In this document: in pieces, positions 13,331 to 27,033 of the stretch | How the letters are laid out: each line of letters begins with the position of its first letter | Position numbering within the stretch: position 1 is the stretch's first letter | From: Todiramphus chloris collaris | Taxonomy: Eukaryota > Chordata > Aves > Coraciiformes > Alcedinidae | NCBI GenBank assembly: GCA_025345505.1 | Contig: JANVCC010000146.1 | Location: forward strand, 4,721,690-4,785,689 | DNA: 64,000 bases | Reading direction: 5' to 3' | The notes under the pieces: generated by a model | The model's database searches: none | Told to the model about the DNA's origin: nothing | The model's input: only the letters and a program-made list of their open reading frames with translations | Program-made: the position numbers and the translations under genes

Positions 13331-16300
13331 GGAGTTTAACCATCAAAAAACACCGCGCCATTTAATTCCACGCGTGCCTAGGGTCAAAGAAGGAGCTCTT
13401 GGCATCAGCAAATGCTTCAGCCCTCAGCTGCGCAGTAAACTATGTTTTAGAGATTGTTCCTCAATACGAAATGATCAGTCCATTTATCTGCTAAAGCAGC
13501 CTGTCTCTTTGTTCAGTCTCCCAATATTTTTTCCGCTGACCTGATCTGGACAATAAACCAAAGTCATCGTAAGATATTCACCATTCAATTTGTTACTTGA
13601 GTGCCTCCGAGCCCAGCTGTCCCTGCTGTCAGCATCACAGACTCCCCAGCCTTCACCAGTAACCCCAGTGCCTGTGCCCAATTCCCCTGAGCCCAGGTCT
13701 GGACCAGTGCAGCGTCATTGCCCTCTCTGCCCAGCTTATGGGGATGACCTGTCCGGCTGCAGCAACTGTACGGTCCCAGCTACTGCCATGTCCCAGAGCC
13801 CCGATGCGATGTTGTGCCCAAGGTCCCTCTCACACCAAATACCCAAAGAGTACTCGTACAAGGATTCGGGTCTCTCTGCTCCCTGGGGAGATGCTTTTGC
13901 AGGGCTGCAGCCACACACCTTCCCGCAGGCTGATGCCATGCCGGTTACCTCTTACAAGAGGTAGCTGGTCTCTACTCAGAGGGTGCAGTGTGTCCTCCCT
14001 TCTTATCCTCAGGCTCCTGGATGTGGTCAGTTCTACCACCTTTGACTGAAAAGGGCTTAGAAGCCCCACCGCAGTCCCCTAAGTGAATGCATCAAACACT
14101 GAGCCATCACACAGAGCAGGGATTTACTGCTTATTTATCTCATCCTATAGTTATACCTTTGTTTCACAGCACAGTGTGGTGCTGAGGTCCCAAGAGCTAA
14201 GCCAGGAACTCAGCAACCTTACAGCTCTTTGCATCCTGACTAGCGAAGGTCCGTGCAATGGTGTAACCGTGTCCCTCTCAGAAGGGCGGTAACGCGTGCA
14301 CAGCTGAATTGCTGTTGGCCATCAGCATCCCACTGGCGTCCAAGTTCCAGCTTTCCAGTTCTGTAACTGCATCATGTCTGTCTACATCGCCGCACGGGAG
14401 GTTTTTTAGAAACTCAGTTCTATGGGAGTTTTTCCATACCCCAAAGAGCTGAGGTCCCAGCGGCACTACCACCTGAACCTCACTTTTCCCTGGCTCTCTT
14501 AGGTGGGTTTCCCACTAAGCAAACTGAATGCCAGGAACCTTATCCTTTGACATCAGCAGTCCCTTTGCATTGCACGGAAGATTAGACACCTACACAAGGC
14601 TGTGGTGTCCACTGCAGGAGCCAGACATCCAGGAGTTAGACCTCACAGATTCCTGACTCACACCCAGAGCCTTTTCATGCACGTAGCTGTAAATAACTAA
14701 TGCAAGTTTACACTACAGTGATGGAGGGATTTAATCTTTAAAGATGTTAAAAGAGCGTCCAAGCCACTGAACCATACTTGCTACTCAGACAAGAAGCTGC
14801 CTAGAAAAGCTGCTTCTTATAATGATTAATTTTGATCCACTTGCCATTTTTCATTACGTATTTGCCACGTGCTGCTCCGCTTTGGATTTCCATATTGCCT
14901 GTTCAGCATCACGTAAGCACCAAGATTTTAACAGCAACCTGCTGACAGCGGGAGCTTTCTCAACACTTCCCACCTTGATTGCATCACACCAACACTTCAA
15001 CCAACGCAACGCAGGAAAACAAGCAATGTTGGGAGCCTCGAGAACGGCACTCACATTTCACCCTGAGGGGCCAGTGAGTTGGAGGGCTGTGAGTGTGCAG
15101 TGTGTCTGCAGGGTGCAGCTTGGAGAGATGAAGCCACACAGCTGGGCAGTTGCAAGGGGGCCATCATGTGAATTTTGTTTTTCCAAAAAAATTGTTATTA
15201 AAAAGGTTTTGACCTTTTTTTAGCAAGGAAGATTCTATAACTGTGTCCAACTTTTCATATTTCACCCTGTTTCTATTGCTTTTTTTTTTAACAGAAAGGG
15301 AGGGGGAGCAACCCTCACTTGCAAGTCTGCATTAGAAAAGAATGGGGAGGAGAGAGACATGGCAAACTCCTCTCTGCCATTCCACCGTGCCAGGAAAAAG
15401 GAGAGATGGAAGACTCACTCACTCTACTACTCTTCTCCCATGACCACAAAGAGAAGTTAAAGGGAGACAAGTGACATAAATAAACCCTAAAATCTAAAAG
15501 ATAAATTGAAGCAAGGAAAAAAGTGCAATTGAAATCAAGCTTAGCACTTAAAGATCAGTCAGCACTGAGAAATATCAGCTGTCAGCAATCTGCTAATTCC
15601 TGTTTTAGAAAGAAGTTTCCTCTCCAAGCGCTCCAGCTAGCTTTGGCGAGAGAACTCCAAACACGCAAATCCACTTGCCAAAAGCATTTTTGTCTTCCAG
15701 AAAGCACCATGTTTGTGGGTGTCAATATATTTGACAGATGTTACAGTTTCCTACAGCTGTAGGAGATAAAATTTCACCCGTATTTACACTTCAGTAAAAT
15801 GAACTACAAGTGGATTTACCCAGCGAGAGACAAAGTCAACAGCAAAATTCAGCTGTTCCGGTTCTTCCTATCTCCAACCAAAAACTCATTCCAGAATAAA
15901 ATGCTGGAGGGAGGAGGCAGATACACAATGTTTATTTCCTAACTTTTGTAAAAATACACAAACCAGCCTGCTTCCAAGCATCCCTGGACTCCCTGAAGTT
16001 GTTTCTCCGTGGAGAACCCACCGTAGGAAGATGTGTGATGGTGACAGGCACTCACACTGTGCCTGCCTCCACCGCTCTGCCAGGGCCATAAACGTGGCTT
16101 TGCCTGACCAAAGCTCTGGTAAGTTCAGTTCAACTCCTCTCTCTGCACCTGATGCAGGAATTCTGGTAAAGCCTAAAATACATGACTTTCCAGAAATTAT
16201 TGCTTGCTTAGGAACAAGGGCTCCTGGAAAACTTCCAAACACCAACAGGACCTTCACTCGAATGCCTGAGTAGTGGGTTCCCATGTATTTCAGTTTTCCT

Positions 16301-16925
16301 GGTCCCTGGGATCTCCTCTACATCTCCATCCTGTAATCCACTCCTCACACTGACAAGACACCCTTAAAGAGACTAAAAATGTCTTAGTGACAAAGGGACA
16401 AGAACAAGGGGGTGTCTATAAAAAGCTTTCAGATGGAAAACAGCAGGAGGACATAGAGCAGATCCAGAGCAGCCACTGTGCTCACCAACCACGTACCTGT
16501 AGCCCTCCTCTCACCATTGCTTCCTTCATTCTTCATTTAATGATGAGTGTTTTTCACTTGGACCTCCTCGCTCATCTTCCTAAGTCTTCCCTGTGGTATA
16601 AGCACATCCTCAGGAGGCCTCCAAATGGTGCTTAAACTGAAAGGTGCAGAGATGAATAACTCTAATGATACACATACCTGCCCACGTGGTACCCTGCACG
16701 TTGTGCGCTACACACATGCTCACGTGCCACAAATCCTGCTCACAAAACAGCACCCACGGGGACATTTTGAAAAGCAATATCCTCAGGGTTCCTGAGAGGC
16801 TGGAAGGGGGCAATTTGCCACTGTAAGAGTTTACTTAAAAGTAGCTTTTTCCACAAATGTTTCATTGACAGGATGAGAACCAGAAAATAATGTGAGCCTG
16901 GAGAGCTGCATTAAAAAAAAAAAAA
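13331..16925. other. Gene-free sequence
   Basis: Unique sequence with no exon, RNA gene or repeat family that I can name. Open frames of up to about 130 codons occur on both strands without recognisable domains. Confidence 0.5.
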
Positions 16926-17291
16926 ATCACAGAGTCACAGCACGGTGAAGGTGGGAAGTGACCTCTGGAGATCATCCAGTGCCACCCCCTGCTCCATCCA
17001 GCAGGGGCACCCAGAGCATGGGGTCCAGCAGCACAGGGTCCAGCCGGGGTGGGAATCTCTCCAGAGAAGGAGACTCCACAGCCTCTCTGGGCAGCCTGGC
17101 ACAGGCTCTGGCACCTTCACACCAAACAAGTTTTTCCTCATGTTCAGATGGAACCTCCTGGGTTCCAGTTTGTGCCTGTTGCCCCTTGTCCTGTTTCTGG
17201 GCACCACTGAACAGAGTCTGGCCCCATTGTCTTGACACTTACCCTTTAGATATTGATAAGCATTGATCAGATCCCCTCTCAGTCTTCTCTT
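16926..17291 (-). mobile_element. CR1 LINE fragment
   Basis: Antisense CR1: CACAGAGTCACAGCACGGTG, CCCCCTGCTCCATCCAGCAG, CTCTCTGGGCAGCCTGGC, TTGTGCCTGTTGCCCCTTGT, ATCAGATCCCCTCTCAGTCT. A well preserved 3' part, joined directly to a sense CR1 tail. Confidence 0.9.
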
Positions 17292-17292
17292 G

Positions 17293-17357
17293 GAGGGAGC
17301 GGGGGGGGTTGGATGACATGATCTTCAGAAGTCCCTTCCAGCCTGGGATTCTGTGAC
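17293..17357 (+). mobile_element. CR1 LINE 3' tail, head-on with the preceding copy
   Basis: GAGCGGGGGGGGTTGGATGA, CATGATCTTCAGAAGTCCCT, CCAGCCTGGGATTCTGTGAC is a sense CR1 3' end terminating in its ATTCTGTGA repeat. Confidence 0.85.
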
Positions 17358-20300
17358 ATTCCCTTCAGTGACAAACACCTTTTGGGGCACAATTTTGCCG
17401 ATCTTTTATTTTTCCTAGATAAACTGCTTCTCCACTCTCCTCCTCAGCCCTGATATGCTCCCATCCCTGCTGCACCTGAAGGTGTCTGCCAAGGTCTGGG
17501 CCCTGTTGTCCCAGATCCTGAACAGCTATGTGCATGCCCATACGCTTGAAAAAAAAGTCTTCAGCCTCCCAGAATGTTGATAGGCAAGGGGAAGAATAGG
17601 AAGAGGGAAGGATTAACTCTGCCTTACAAACAGGTCCTGCTTTTGCTAGCAGGACTGAACACGAGCCCAGCTCTTTCAGGTCCTAACACATCTGAAAGGG
17701 TTCCCTCCCTGCTCTCGCTTCAGTGGGGTTGTCACAACCCACGGGTCGCTTGCAAAACCCTGGTGTCTTACCAGATACTGAAAAGAGAAACAGCAGGAGG
17801 TCTGTAAAACCTGGCTCACGGAAGATGCTTCCTGTCCTCAAAACATTCCCACTGCTACAGGATTATTTTTCTGCCAACGGGCATCTGCCATAAACAACCT
17901 ATTTCTTGGCCTGAAGGGAGCCAAGAAGCAGTTGTGATTTTTCATTCTCTATCTCGCTCTTTCTCACGTAAGTTTTGACTTTGCCCAGCAATGTCTGGGA
18001 CAGAAAGTCTACAGGGAACTAGTGGGTGAGGTCTGGGACCTGCTGACCTTGAAGAGACGCTTGCAGGTAGAACCTGTGCAAGCCGAGCAGGACTCATGTG
18101 TCTGCACTGCCGGGAATCCTGCCCAGTGCCAGGGCACCTGTGAGAGGCAGCAGGAAACTCTGTGCCGTCCATCCCTCACCCCAAGGACGTGGAACATCCT
18201 CCTCTGACTCCTTCCACCTGCAAAGCTCTTCCACCTAAGCCCTCTTGGCAGCACCCAGCTTGGGAGGAGGAGAGTGCAGGGAGCAACCCTCGGAACTGGG
18301 AAGCCATCTGGGAAACAGCGAGAGCGAGCTCTGGAGCTGCAACCAGCAGAAAGCATTTCCTGTGCTTACCCCACAAAGGGCAACCACATGGTGCTCCTTG
18401 CGCTGGTACTCCAGGAGCCGCCAAGGAGACAAATTAAATATATTTATTATAAAACATAATTATGATTCTAGAAAGGTGGAAAAGGGGAGTTTTTCCAGAC
18501 AGTTTTTAATCTCTCACAATTGGCAACACAGCTAAATATAACCCCTGCCCCTCACAGCCTCACCAAACTGCAGCCCTGCGAAGGACAGTTTGGGAAGAGA
18601 GCAGGCAGACGTTTTTTCATCCTCAGAGAGAAATCTTATCTACCATGCTGCCATGAACAGAACAAGGCTTGTTTTTCACCTTAAACTGTTCATTTTGTTT
18701 ATTATTACAGCAGCTAAAACCCAACACAAAGCAGAAGTTTGTTTGTAGTGCATAGAACAGCTGCTGCTCTGAAACATGGACAAGCTGGGAAGGAGATAAA
18801 GAGCAAAGGGAAGGGTGGACTGGATCCACCTCCCACCAGGCAGCACACACCTTCAGCAGCCACACCAGCACCTCCCAGCCGCCACCCCACCCAAGCAGGG
18901 CCAGCAGCAGCAGCTCACAGAAGAAACCACGGTGCATCCTTGTCCCTACCCCAGCCACAAGTCCCTTCACATGCTCCACTGGGCTTGCCTGTACTTTGGA
19001 CACAGGTTGATGTATTCAAAACACAGCCCAAGGACTTCTGGTTCTTGTGCTGCTCCAAGCCTGGATCGCATGTTCAGAGCTCCCCACGTACTTCTGTCAG
19101 CAGAACTGCCCTGGTGCGTGGGTGGCTTCCCACCAGGATTTTCAATTTTACAAAGTTTTGCCTGGAGGAGGCACTTTGCTCCTTTACCAGTATTTCACAG
19201 AGGAAAATCCACACAGTCAGTCAGTGCTGCCTTTCAACCAAGACAGCTTCATCAGCTGAACACAAGAAGAACATTCTTCACCCCTAATTTAGTTACAAAG
19301 TGAGCTATGAAAACACCAGTGTCAGGGAGGAAGGCTCAAGGTAACCAAGATGACTTGGAGCCTGCTTCAGCCAACTCCCAGGGATACCTTTTGTGAACAG
19401 GGCCCACTGCTCCAGCCCTGGGCTTTGATTCCATAGCAGGAACTCTGTGGAAGTACTGAGCCAACATGCAGGAATTTTGAACTTGAATGGTTCTATTAAC
19501 TCTCTATTTTCTCATTCCAAACGTATTTCTATTAGCCAAAGGAAGCGGCAAAATTTAGTTTATTGAAAAGCTGAGAGCTGTAGCTGGAAGTGGTGCAAAA
19601 AAAGTGAAAAAAACTCTCTTTTAATTCCAGCAGTGGCTGGTGACTTGGATAAGAACAGTTTAAACCTCCCTGCAGCACCCACAGATTCCCACCCAGCACA
19701 TGCTGCCATACCTCCAGCTCCAGTTCAGTTACAGGTGCCAGTTTTATGACTTCATGTGTAATTGAAAGAACCACTATAGAATTTATTTGTTGAGATTTTG
19801 GGTTCTTTGGGGGGCATTTTGTTTGTTTTTAAACCAGTGGCCACAGAGCACACTGGGCTTTTTCACTAATCTCTGCACTTGATATATAAATGTTGACTTT
19901 ATCCCACAGCCACCGACAGCTTTTTCCTTTACCCTTCCTCATTCTGCTGATCATTAAACTAATTTAAAGCTAAAACTGAAGAATAAGAAAAACTTCTAAG
20001 AATTGGTCAATTATTTGTTCCCTGAGACACTACAGCTTGAAACTGATGCCTGCCATCTACTGGCACCTTTCTCAAAATGCAGTCAGTTTTAAGACAAAAA
20101 GACATCCTGGAGAAAGCTTACAAAGATAAACTTATTAATTGCCAGATGAAAAACCCTGCAAGTCTGAGACCAGAAACTGGATACAAAGACAGTTTTTCCA
20201 TGTGCTGCTTATGTTCATCTTGCAACTTGTTTATTTTAAGTCCCACTTGTTTATTCGAAGTCCTAGTAGAGGAGCTTACTTTAAAACCTGAGCTGTATTG

Positions 20301-23300
20301 TTGACTTTCTTCACCAACTGTTGATAGTATGGCCACTTGATCAGGAATAATATAAAGTTATAAAAATTACAGTAATAAACACTGTTTCCAGGTTGCCTTC
20401 AGTGGATTTGCTCAAAATTGATGAACTAGTCCAGAAAGTGACACTCACCAGAATGATGGGATGCCAACAGTTATCAATGCACACTGATGCTCCCAGATGA
20501 GGGAGTTCTGAAGGGCCAGTGGGAAAAACAGATATAGCTGATCTCCTCGGCAAAGAAAGCAGCTGAAACATAAGGAATGATTTTGACAACTACATTTCAG
20601 AGTAGCACTGCCTTTCCAATCCAGAGATGGGGTGTTGTCTGGACAGCAGTCACCTCCAGTAGGGAAGGGGAAGAGCTGAGCACAGCCTCACCCAATCTCC
20701 ACAACACAGAAGCTGTTGTGCCTGTGCTCCTGCAGCAGATGCTGCCTGGCCCAGGAACGAGCAGTTCAGTCCTGGACTGCTGCTCAGGGTTTTAATCACT
20801 AAAGTCATACCAACGGGACAAGCCCAGCAGTAATGGCTCAGCTAATTATTTCCCAATCAGCTTCTGGAAGTTCAGTTTCCCACCAACTCAGACAGCAGCT
20901 CAACAACCACCTGCCCAGCAGCTATCAGAGGAGTGAACAAGCAAAGCACTGCTGAGAGTCACCATGTGAAGGGACAGTGAAGAAACCCTGCACCCACATA
21001 CACCTGCAGATACCTCTCTGTGTCTCAGCTCTTTGCACTCCCCCCTTCCCTGTGACCAAGGCTCCCAATAAAATCGAAGAAGCCCATCCCAGCCCCCCCC
21101 CCCACCATCAGAGGTGTCTTTGCAGAACATGGCTGAAATTCTGGACCCATTTCCTGCCTTACAGCCCTGTCACCCCTCCTGCAGAAATGCTGCTCCAACA
21201 CTCACCATCTCAGTCCTGTTTTTCCATTTGCTGGGACAGGAAATTATTCACTATTTGCATCTGCCCACAAGCCAGAAAAGATCGGAACTACCAGATCTAG
21301 AGTGAGTCACACAAGTATCCAATTCTGGCAAACTACTTTTTTCTTTGGTTTAAAGATACATGCGACCTGACTCAGGACTTTTTCCTGATGCCTGCCTGTA
21401 ATGTGCTTATTGTAACACACAGGTATATAATTAAGTCATCTTAAAAGTTACATCACGTTACCTTGATGTACCTTTAGAAAACATTGCTGTGGGCATGGCT
21501 CAAATAGATACAGATATATACAGATACATCTATATCCTATTATGCTGGCATTCTTATCATAAAGGACTGAGAAATGGCAGTTACCTCTCCCTTACTTAGT
21601 TCCCTTTTTTCACTTTAGTCTTCTAATCACTTCTCTCTTTCTTTGGAGTAACTAGGAGGAGCTGGGACTCTTGTTTCATCACTCTATCAGAATTATTCTT
21701 CATCTACAAGACGAGAAATATTTTTCAGTTGATATTGTCCTAGCTGAACTTTTATTCAAATTTAGCTTCACCTTATCCTGTACCTGACAGTACTAAAGTC
21801 ACAAGTAGCAACACTGAGAGCACTTTCTGATGGACTTCAGTAGAGCTTCTTTTCCCACCCCACCCCCCCTTGTAATTTGGCATTAACGGATTGCAAATTT
21901 ACTTTTTTAAATGTATCTATCTCCTTGCCAGTGGTGGCACAACATCTATTTCCAGCAGCATTTTGATTCAAGAGCCTAATATTTTAACCTCCTTCTCTAA
22001 AAGCCAGGTTTAAAAAATCCTTCAACTGTTTCATAAACTCCTGACAACCATCTTCAAATAGCTCCCACTTCCCCCACCACAGCACACAGGCTGTTTACAC
22101 AACAGAGACACCACCAAGGCAGGGTCACCCATCTCCTTAATCAAAGGTACATAAAGCACAATGCTACCTACAAACCCAGCACAGAGCTGCAGGCCACAGT
22201 TTTACAGAGTGAAGAGATTCACAGGCCTTTTTAAGTTTTGGGTCTCCAAACACCTTCAAAAGGTCCACATTTCTGAAGCAAGCAGCACTTTCTCTCTAAA
22301 GGTAACCTTCATCTGGGTACTAAAAATGCTTACTCTTATAGCCTGCACTTCTACTGTAGTCTGCCTGTTCTGTGCCTGCACCTCCAGCAACACCTCAATA
22401 GTTTGTAGAACTGCTCCATTTCTGATTTTGCTTACAAAGACATAGTGCACCCAGAAAAGTACTTGGTTGCAGTGTGCTACAAAGCTTGTACATCCCTGGG
22501 TTCTGAACTCAGCAGGAGTCACAATCTTTCCATGAGAAAATCTTGCAGCTATACAGCCAGGTAAAAGAACATCCGGAGAGAAGAGTTCTCCAGAACCACT
22601 CGAAATTCTCAGAAGTGGCAAATGAAGTGGCCAGACAGCCCATCACAACTCAGATCAGCACAGCATCACCACCCAGCACACTGGGAAATCTTCCTTTACT
22701 CAGGCTGAAATGATGAACTCTCAAGCTTCCTTGATTCAATGGTTTTATTTTTCTTAAGAATACTTCCAGAGGACAGAGAGACACGGACATTTTACAAGTC
22801 TTCATATTCAGTTCTTTCTCCAGTCCTTTAAGAGAGAAAAACCTGCAATTTGAATCTTTTTCTTAAGTGCCGATGCTGCTCTCATCTCTGGCTAGGAGAC
22901 AGTCCCTGCCCCAAAGAGCTTCCACTCTAAGAGAGAGAAAATAATAGAAAGGGGAGGCACACAGGGAAAATGAGAAGGAAGGTGACACGGTTTGTCATGC
23001 TGCTGGTGCCACACATGGAGACTGGTACCTATCTTCTTGTGCTGGCAGTCAGGACGGAGCCACTGAATAGACCCCACACTGCACATGACAGAACAGGTTC
23101 TCTCTGCAGGTGTTTGGAAGGGTGAAGGTAAAGAAGCTCTCAAGAAAGTTTTCAAGGCAGTCCCGTGACGAGGAAGGCATTGGCTCTATGTAGAAATGTT
23201 TGCCTATTTACATCCCTTTTTTCCCTTTTTTAAATTTTTTTTTTAAAGAAAATAAAATTATAGTTAATATGCCAAAAACACATTCATCAAATCAGTTGCC

Positions 23301-26300
23301 TTTACAAAAATAAAATTTTCAAACAATGTGTTTCTAAAATAAATATAAATAGGGATGGAAAAAATAAATACACGTATCCAAGCAATCTTGGTAAAACACA
23401 GAAGTCCCTTACTGAAAGTAGCTGTGGAGTCCCGATTAAAGCAGCAACTGCTCAGAACACCCTTCTCCTACAGTAAAACAAGAAGAGTCCCAAGAAGCAA
23501 AGAAGAGATTCTTAATAAAAGAAAGAGATAGGGCTGTGATCTTTATAGGAAAGTACAGAACATTTTCATCTTCACCGAACAACAGAGGCTAAAAAACAGT
23601 GTCCATGATACACCCCTGCTGAAATTTTCTATTCCCAAGCAGAGAGGGGCTAGAATCTTTTATTAGCAAAAAACAAAAAGGAAAAGTAAAGCCCCATCTG
23701 TGAATTTGACTGCTTGTGAAGATAGGTGTAAAGTCTCCTGATTAAGGAAAAACTTAATACTTCTTAAAAACACTGAGCTACTCTTTCTCCCCCTCCCCAA
23801 ACAGCAGCTCTCACGTATGGAAACAAGACATTTTAATACAACACTGCCTACAGGACTGTTGCAGCACAGGGAGCCAGGGGCAGCTCGACCTCAGGCAGGA
23901 GACTTTTACTGCTCAGGAGCACAAGCTGCACCAGTTCAGGATGGTCCAAGATGAAACCAATGTTTCCATGGCAGCCCCTCACACCTCAAGGGCTAGTTCA
24001 TTGCCTGAGCTCCTGCTGTCAGGAGTCAGCCTCAGTTTGGCCGGTGGTAGTCACAGTGCTCTAGGTAACAGGAGGCAGGGTACCCTATTCCCCACTCTCA
24101 TAAGGCAGCCATACCACACCAGGAAACCAGTTTCCTTCTTGAAGGTTTGGGTTTTTTTTGTGGTCCTGTGTATCCTCTTACTTTTTAAATTGTTTTTCTA
24201 ACTATTGAAAAGGAGCAACATACCCAGATTAACAACAGTGGTCAAGTAGGTGAAGAATAAGATGTCCACAATGCAAGCTCTACATAGGATTACAACGTAC
24301 TGGTCATGCATAAACCCCTACAGATCCTGGCAGGCATTTAAACATTTAAGTTGATGTAAGATCCAATTTTTAATGAACTGACTGCTGAATGGACTGTAGC
24401 CAGATTGAAATCACTGGTAGGCTCTTCATCTGATGTCAAATCAGTGGTCATCTACTTTAGCTCTTTTTGCTTTCAAGGAAAGATGCTGCAAGAAAAGAAA
24501 AGAAAAACTGCTTAGCATATACATAATTAGAATGCTTTCAGTCTTTCAATTCAAATTAAATAAATTATTATACAAATATCAGAGGCCACCCTTCCCAAGC
24601 TCTGCTTGTTACTAAAATAAAGCTATGAAATCAAAAGAACACATTTATCCCAAAGTGATACTCTGGCCTGGTATAAAATATCATCTTCTAGTGCTTCTGT
24701 ACTAACTGCAAGCATGGGAATAACTTCCCACTGGGAGCAAGTTGCCAGTGTGTAAAAGCCCAGAGAGAGGAGCACGTGCTCCCACCATCATGTCTGCATC
24801 AGCACTGGGAGTATGCACACTGACACACTGGCACTGCAACTGCCGTTGCATTGCACCTTTGAACCTCTGTGCTCTTAAGAAAAAGGCCTACAAAAATATG
24901 GAACAGAGACATGAAGGAAGTCCTGAAAAATTTGGAATATAACACAATTGAATGTGACCGTGACCAAGCAGAATCCTATTCAGTTGTAATTTGTTTGGAA
25001 CTTAACAGAGGAATAAAATTTCTCATATTTCAGGAATCTCTTATTAGCACAAAGGTGTATCCTTCAGTAGAAAAAAGGTCTCAATGTCTGTAAATTAGCA
25101 TAAATTTGTGGCTTGCAGTGGCTTGCTTATTCAAATTTTACTTGTATAATTCAAACAGGAACATTTATAATTTTTAAACATGTTATAAAGATTCTCAAGC
25201 CTTTTGGCTAACTGATCAAACTGGAAAAGATTATTTTCCTCAAAACCAGTACTACCCTCCAGAGCTTCTGGCTATTTTAGGATGAAAGCAATTCTTATGC
25301 TATGCTGCAAACTGAGTTCACGCCTACCATATCAAAAGGATGGCAATGGGAAAATAGATGTTCTGATGTGATTTCACAGAATATCTACAAGAGTAGTAGT
25401 ACTACCTTGAAAACCAGGTTCTCTCCGTCAGGTAGGCATTGCTATGTAAGACAAGCCTGCTTCACTTACAAAAAACAACTTCAGTTTTGCCTGAACAAGT
25501 CACTGAGTCACATTCCCCAACACCACCTACCTGAAGGAAAACCTCACCCCAAAACTGAGCCCACGGAGAGGTCACACTATAATGTGACACTGTTGTGTAT
25601 GGGATGTTACAACACGTAAATATGTGAGTCAAAAGGACTAGTTAATGCAGGAGCAGATTTGATACAACTGGAACATCGGCTCGTCTCCTTTTTACATCAT
25701 GCTTGTAGAATGTCTTGACAGCAGGCAAAGGCTTAGGGGTCTGCCCCACAGGGGTCATCACCCACTGCCTCTGTCAAAAAGGCAGAAAATATTCAGCTAC
25801 TTAGTGAGTGCATTTATAAATGGTGTCTGGATAACTAAGATGAATTATCCAAGTTCAACACTAATAAAAACCAACCCTTTCAAGTCAATGACACGACAGA
25901 TGCCAGTGCTGCCATACACTGTCACCACAAAGGTATGGCCTCAGGTGCTCCAGGCACCAGAGTGTTTTTCTTCTTTCCAAAAAACCTCAGGAAGTGAAAG
26001 AAAAGAAACAGCAGATTCTCAGAAAAGTCAAATAGTGTATGAGATGTATCAATCCAAACCAGACATTTTTGCAACGTGGCTGCTCATATCAACAGATCTG
26101 CTTTGCATAGGTCTGATATGCAAGGGCATTTTTCCACTCAGTATTTTGGAAATAGTTCACTAATTTAGAATATAAAGCTTAGCAGTTATTAATCTCCCCT
26201 GGGAAATTCACATGCAAGATCAATTTGGCAATCTTGCCTGTACAATATTTACATACAATGTGGTAGCAAGAGCTCCAGCATAACTAACGTTTAGATAACA

Positions 26301-26762
26301 TTTAATACCAATCCAGTTCTCAGAATGACCAGTGAATAAGTCTATCAGCTCTGTCTCATGTGAATCCATTCATTTAAAGGATGGTGACAGCTATTAGATA
26401 CTTATAAAGAAAAGGGATGTATATCACACACACAAGGTTTGTACAAAGAGCAGCTGGTCCTTGTCATTTCAAGTTTGAACACATCAGAGCTGATTATTTT
26501 TTTGCAGTAAACAAAATTAATGCTCAAAAAAAAAGAAAAAAAAATGCTTGGGATTTGCACAACCCTTTGCAAACAAGCCAGGACTCCTCCAAAATTACTG
26601 TGCAAAGGATGACCGCTGCCTAGCTCAAGTGCTGCTCAGAGAAGTGTTACCAAGGGCCTATAAAGTGGATGAAGGCTTCATTTACCAGACTGATACACTG
26701 TTTAGTAACTTTGAGATCATGTCTGTAGTTTGGATAATTGGGAGAAAGCTTTCTTGCATCAA
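17358..26762. other. Gene-free sequence downstream of DHX35
   Basis: No coding exon was recognised. 18,815-18,960 is a proline-codon-rich low-complexity stretch that makes long chance open frames. 23,210-23,390 is very AT-rich with several AATAAA and ATTTA motifs, as in a 3'UTR, but no gene can be tied to it. Part nearest DHX35 may belong to its 3'UTR. Confidence 0.5.
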
Positions 26763-26768
26763 TTTATT
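26763..26768 (-). terminator. DHX35: Candidate DHX35 polyadenylation signal
   Basis: AATAAA on the minus strand about 110 bases past the DHX35 stop. It would give a short 3'UTR. A longer UTR is possible: a Pumilio-like TGTAAATA lies at 26,246-26,253. Not decidable without RNA data. Confidence 0.4.
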
Positions 26769-26876
26769 ATCTTCTGGCTTAAACCACTACGATGAACGAA
26801 ACCCAATACATTTTTGCACCATTAAAGAGATGACAAACAAAACAGAAACACTTGAAAAGGTCAGATACAAGAGCTG

Positions 26877-27033
26877 CTAATGCAGCAATGGTACCGTTTG
26901 GCCTTTATGCCGATTCCGTACCGTTCCTTGCTGGTAAAAATGAGGTGCCAGTTCCAGGAGCCATGCAGATTCAACCGCAGTCACATCTCTCATGTAGTAT
27001 TTAGCAGTCTGTATCACTTCATTGTAGACTACC
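26877..27033 (-). CDS. DHX35: DHX35 exon 21 and stop
   Basis: Begins [17 protein letters not shown] and is collinear with the family through [10 protein letters not shown]. The final 14 residues (from 26,921 down to the TAG at 26,877-26,879) are unlike the mammalian tail. A family-like IKAKR is encoded in the +1 frame at 26,894-26,908. Confidence 0.92.

Noticed and set aside
18739-19303. Overlapping 182- and 162-codon plus-strand open frames
   Set aside because: Proline/serine-rich low-complexity translation in two frames at once, with no splice or domain support.
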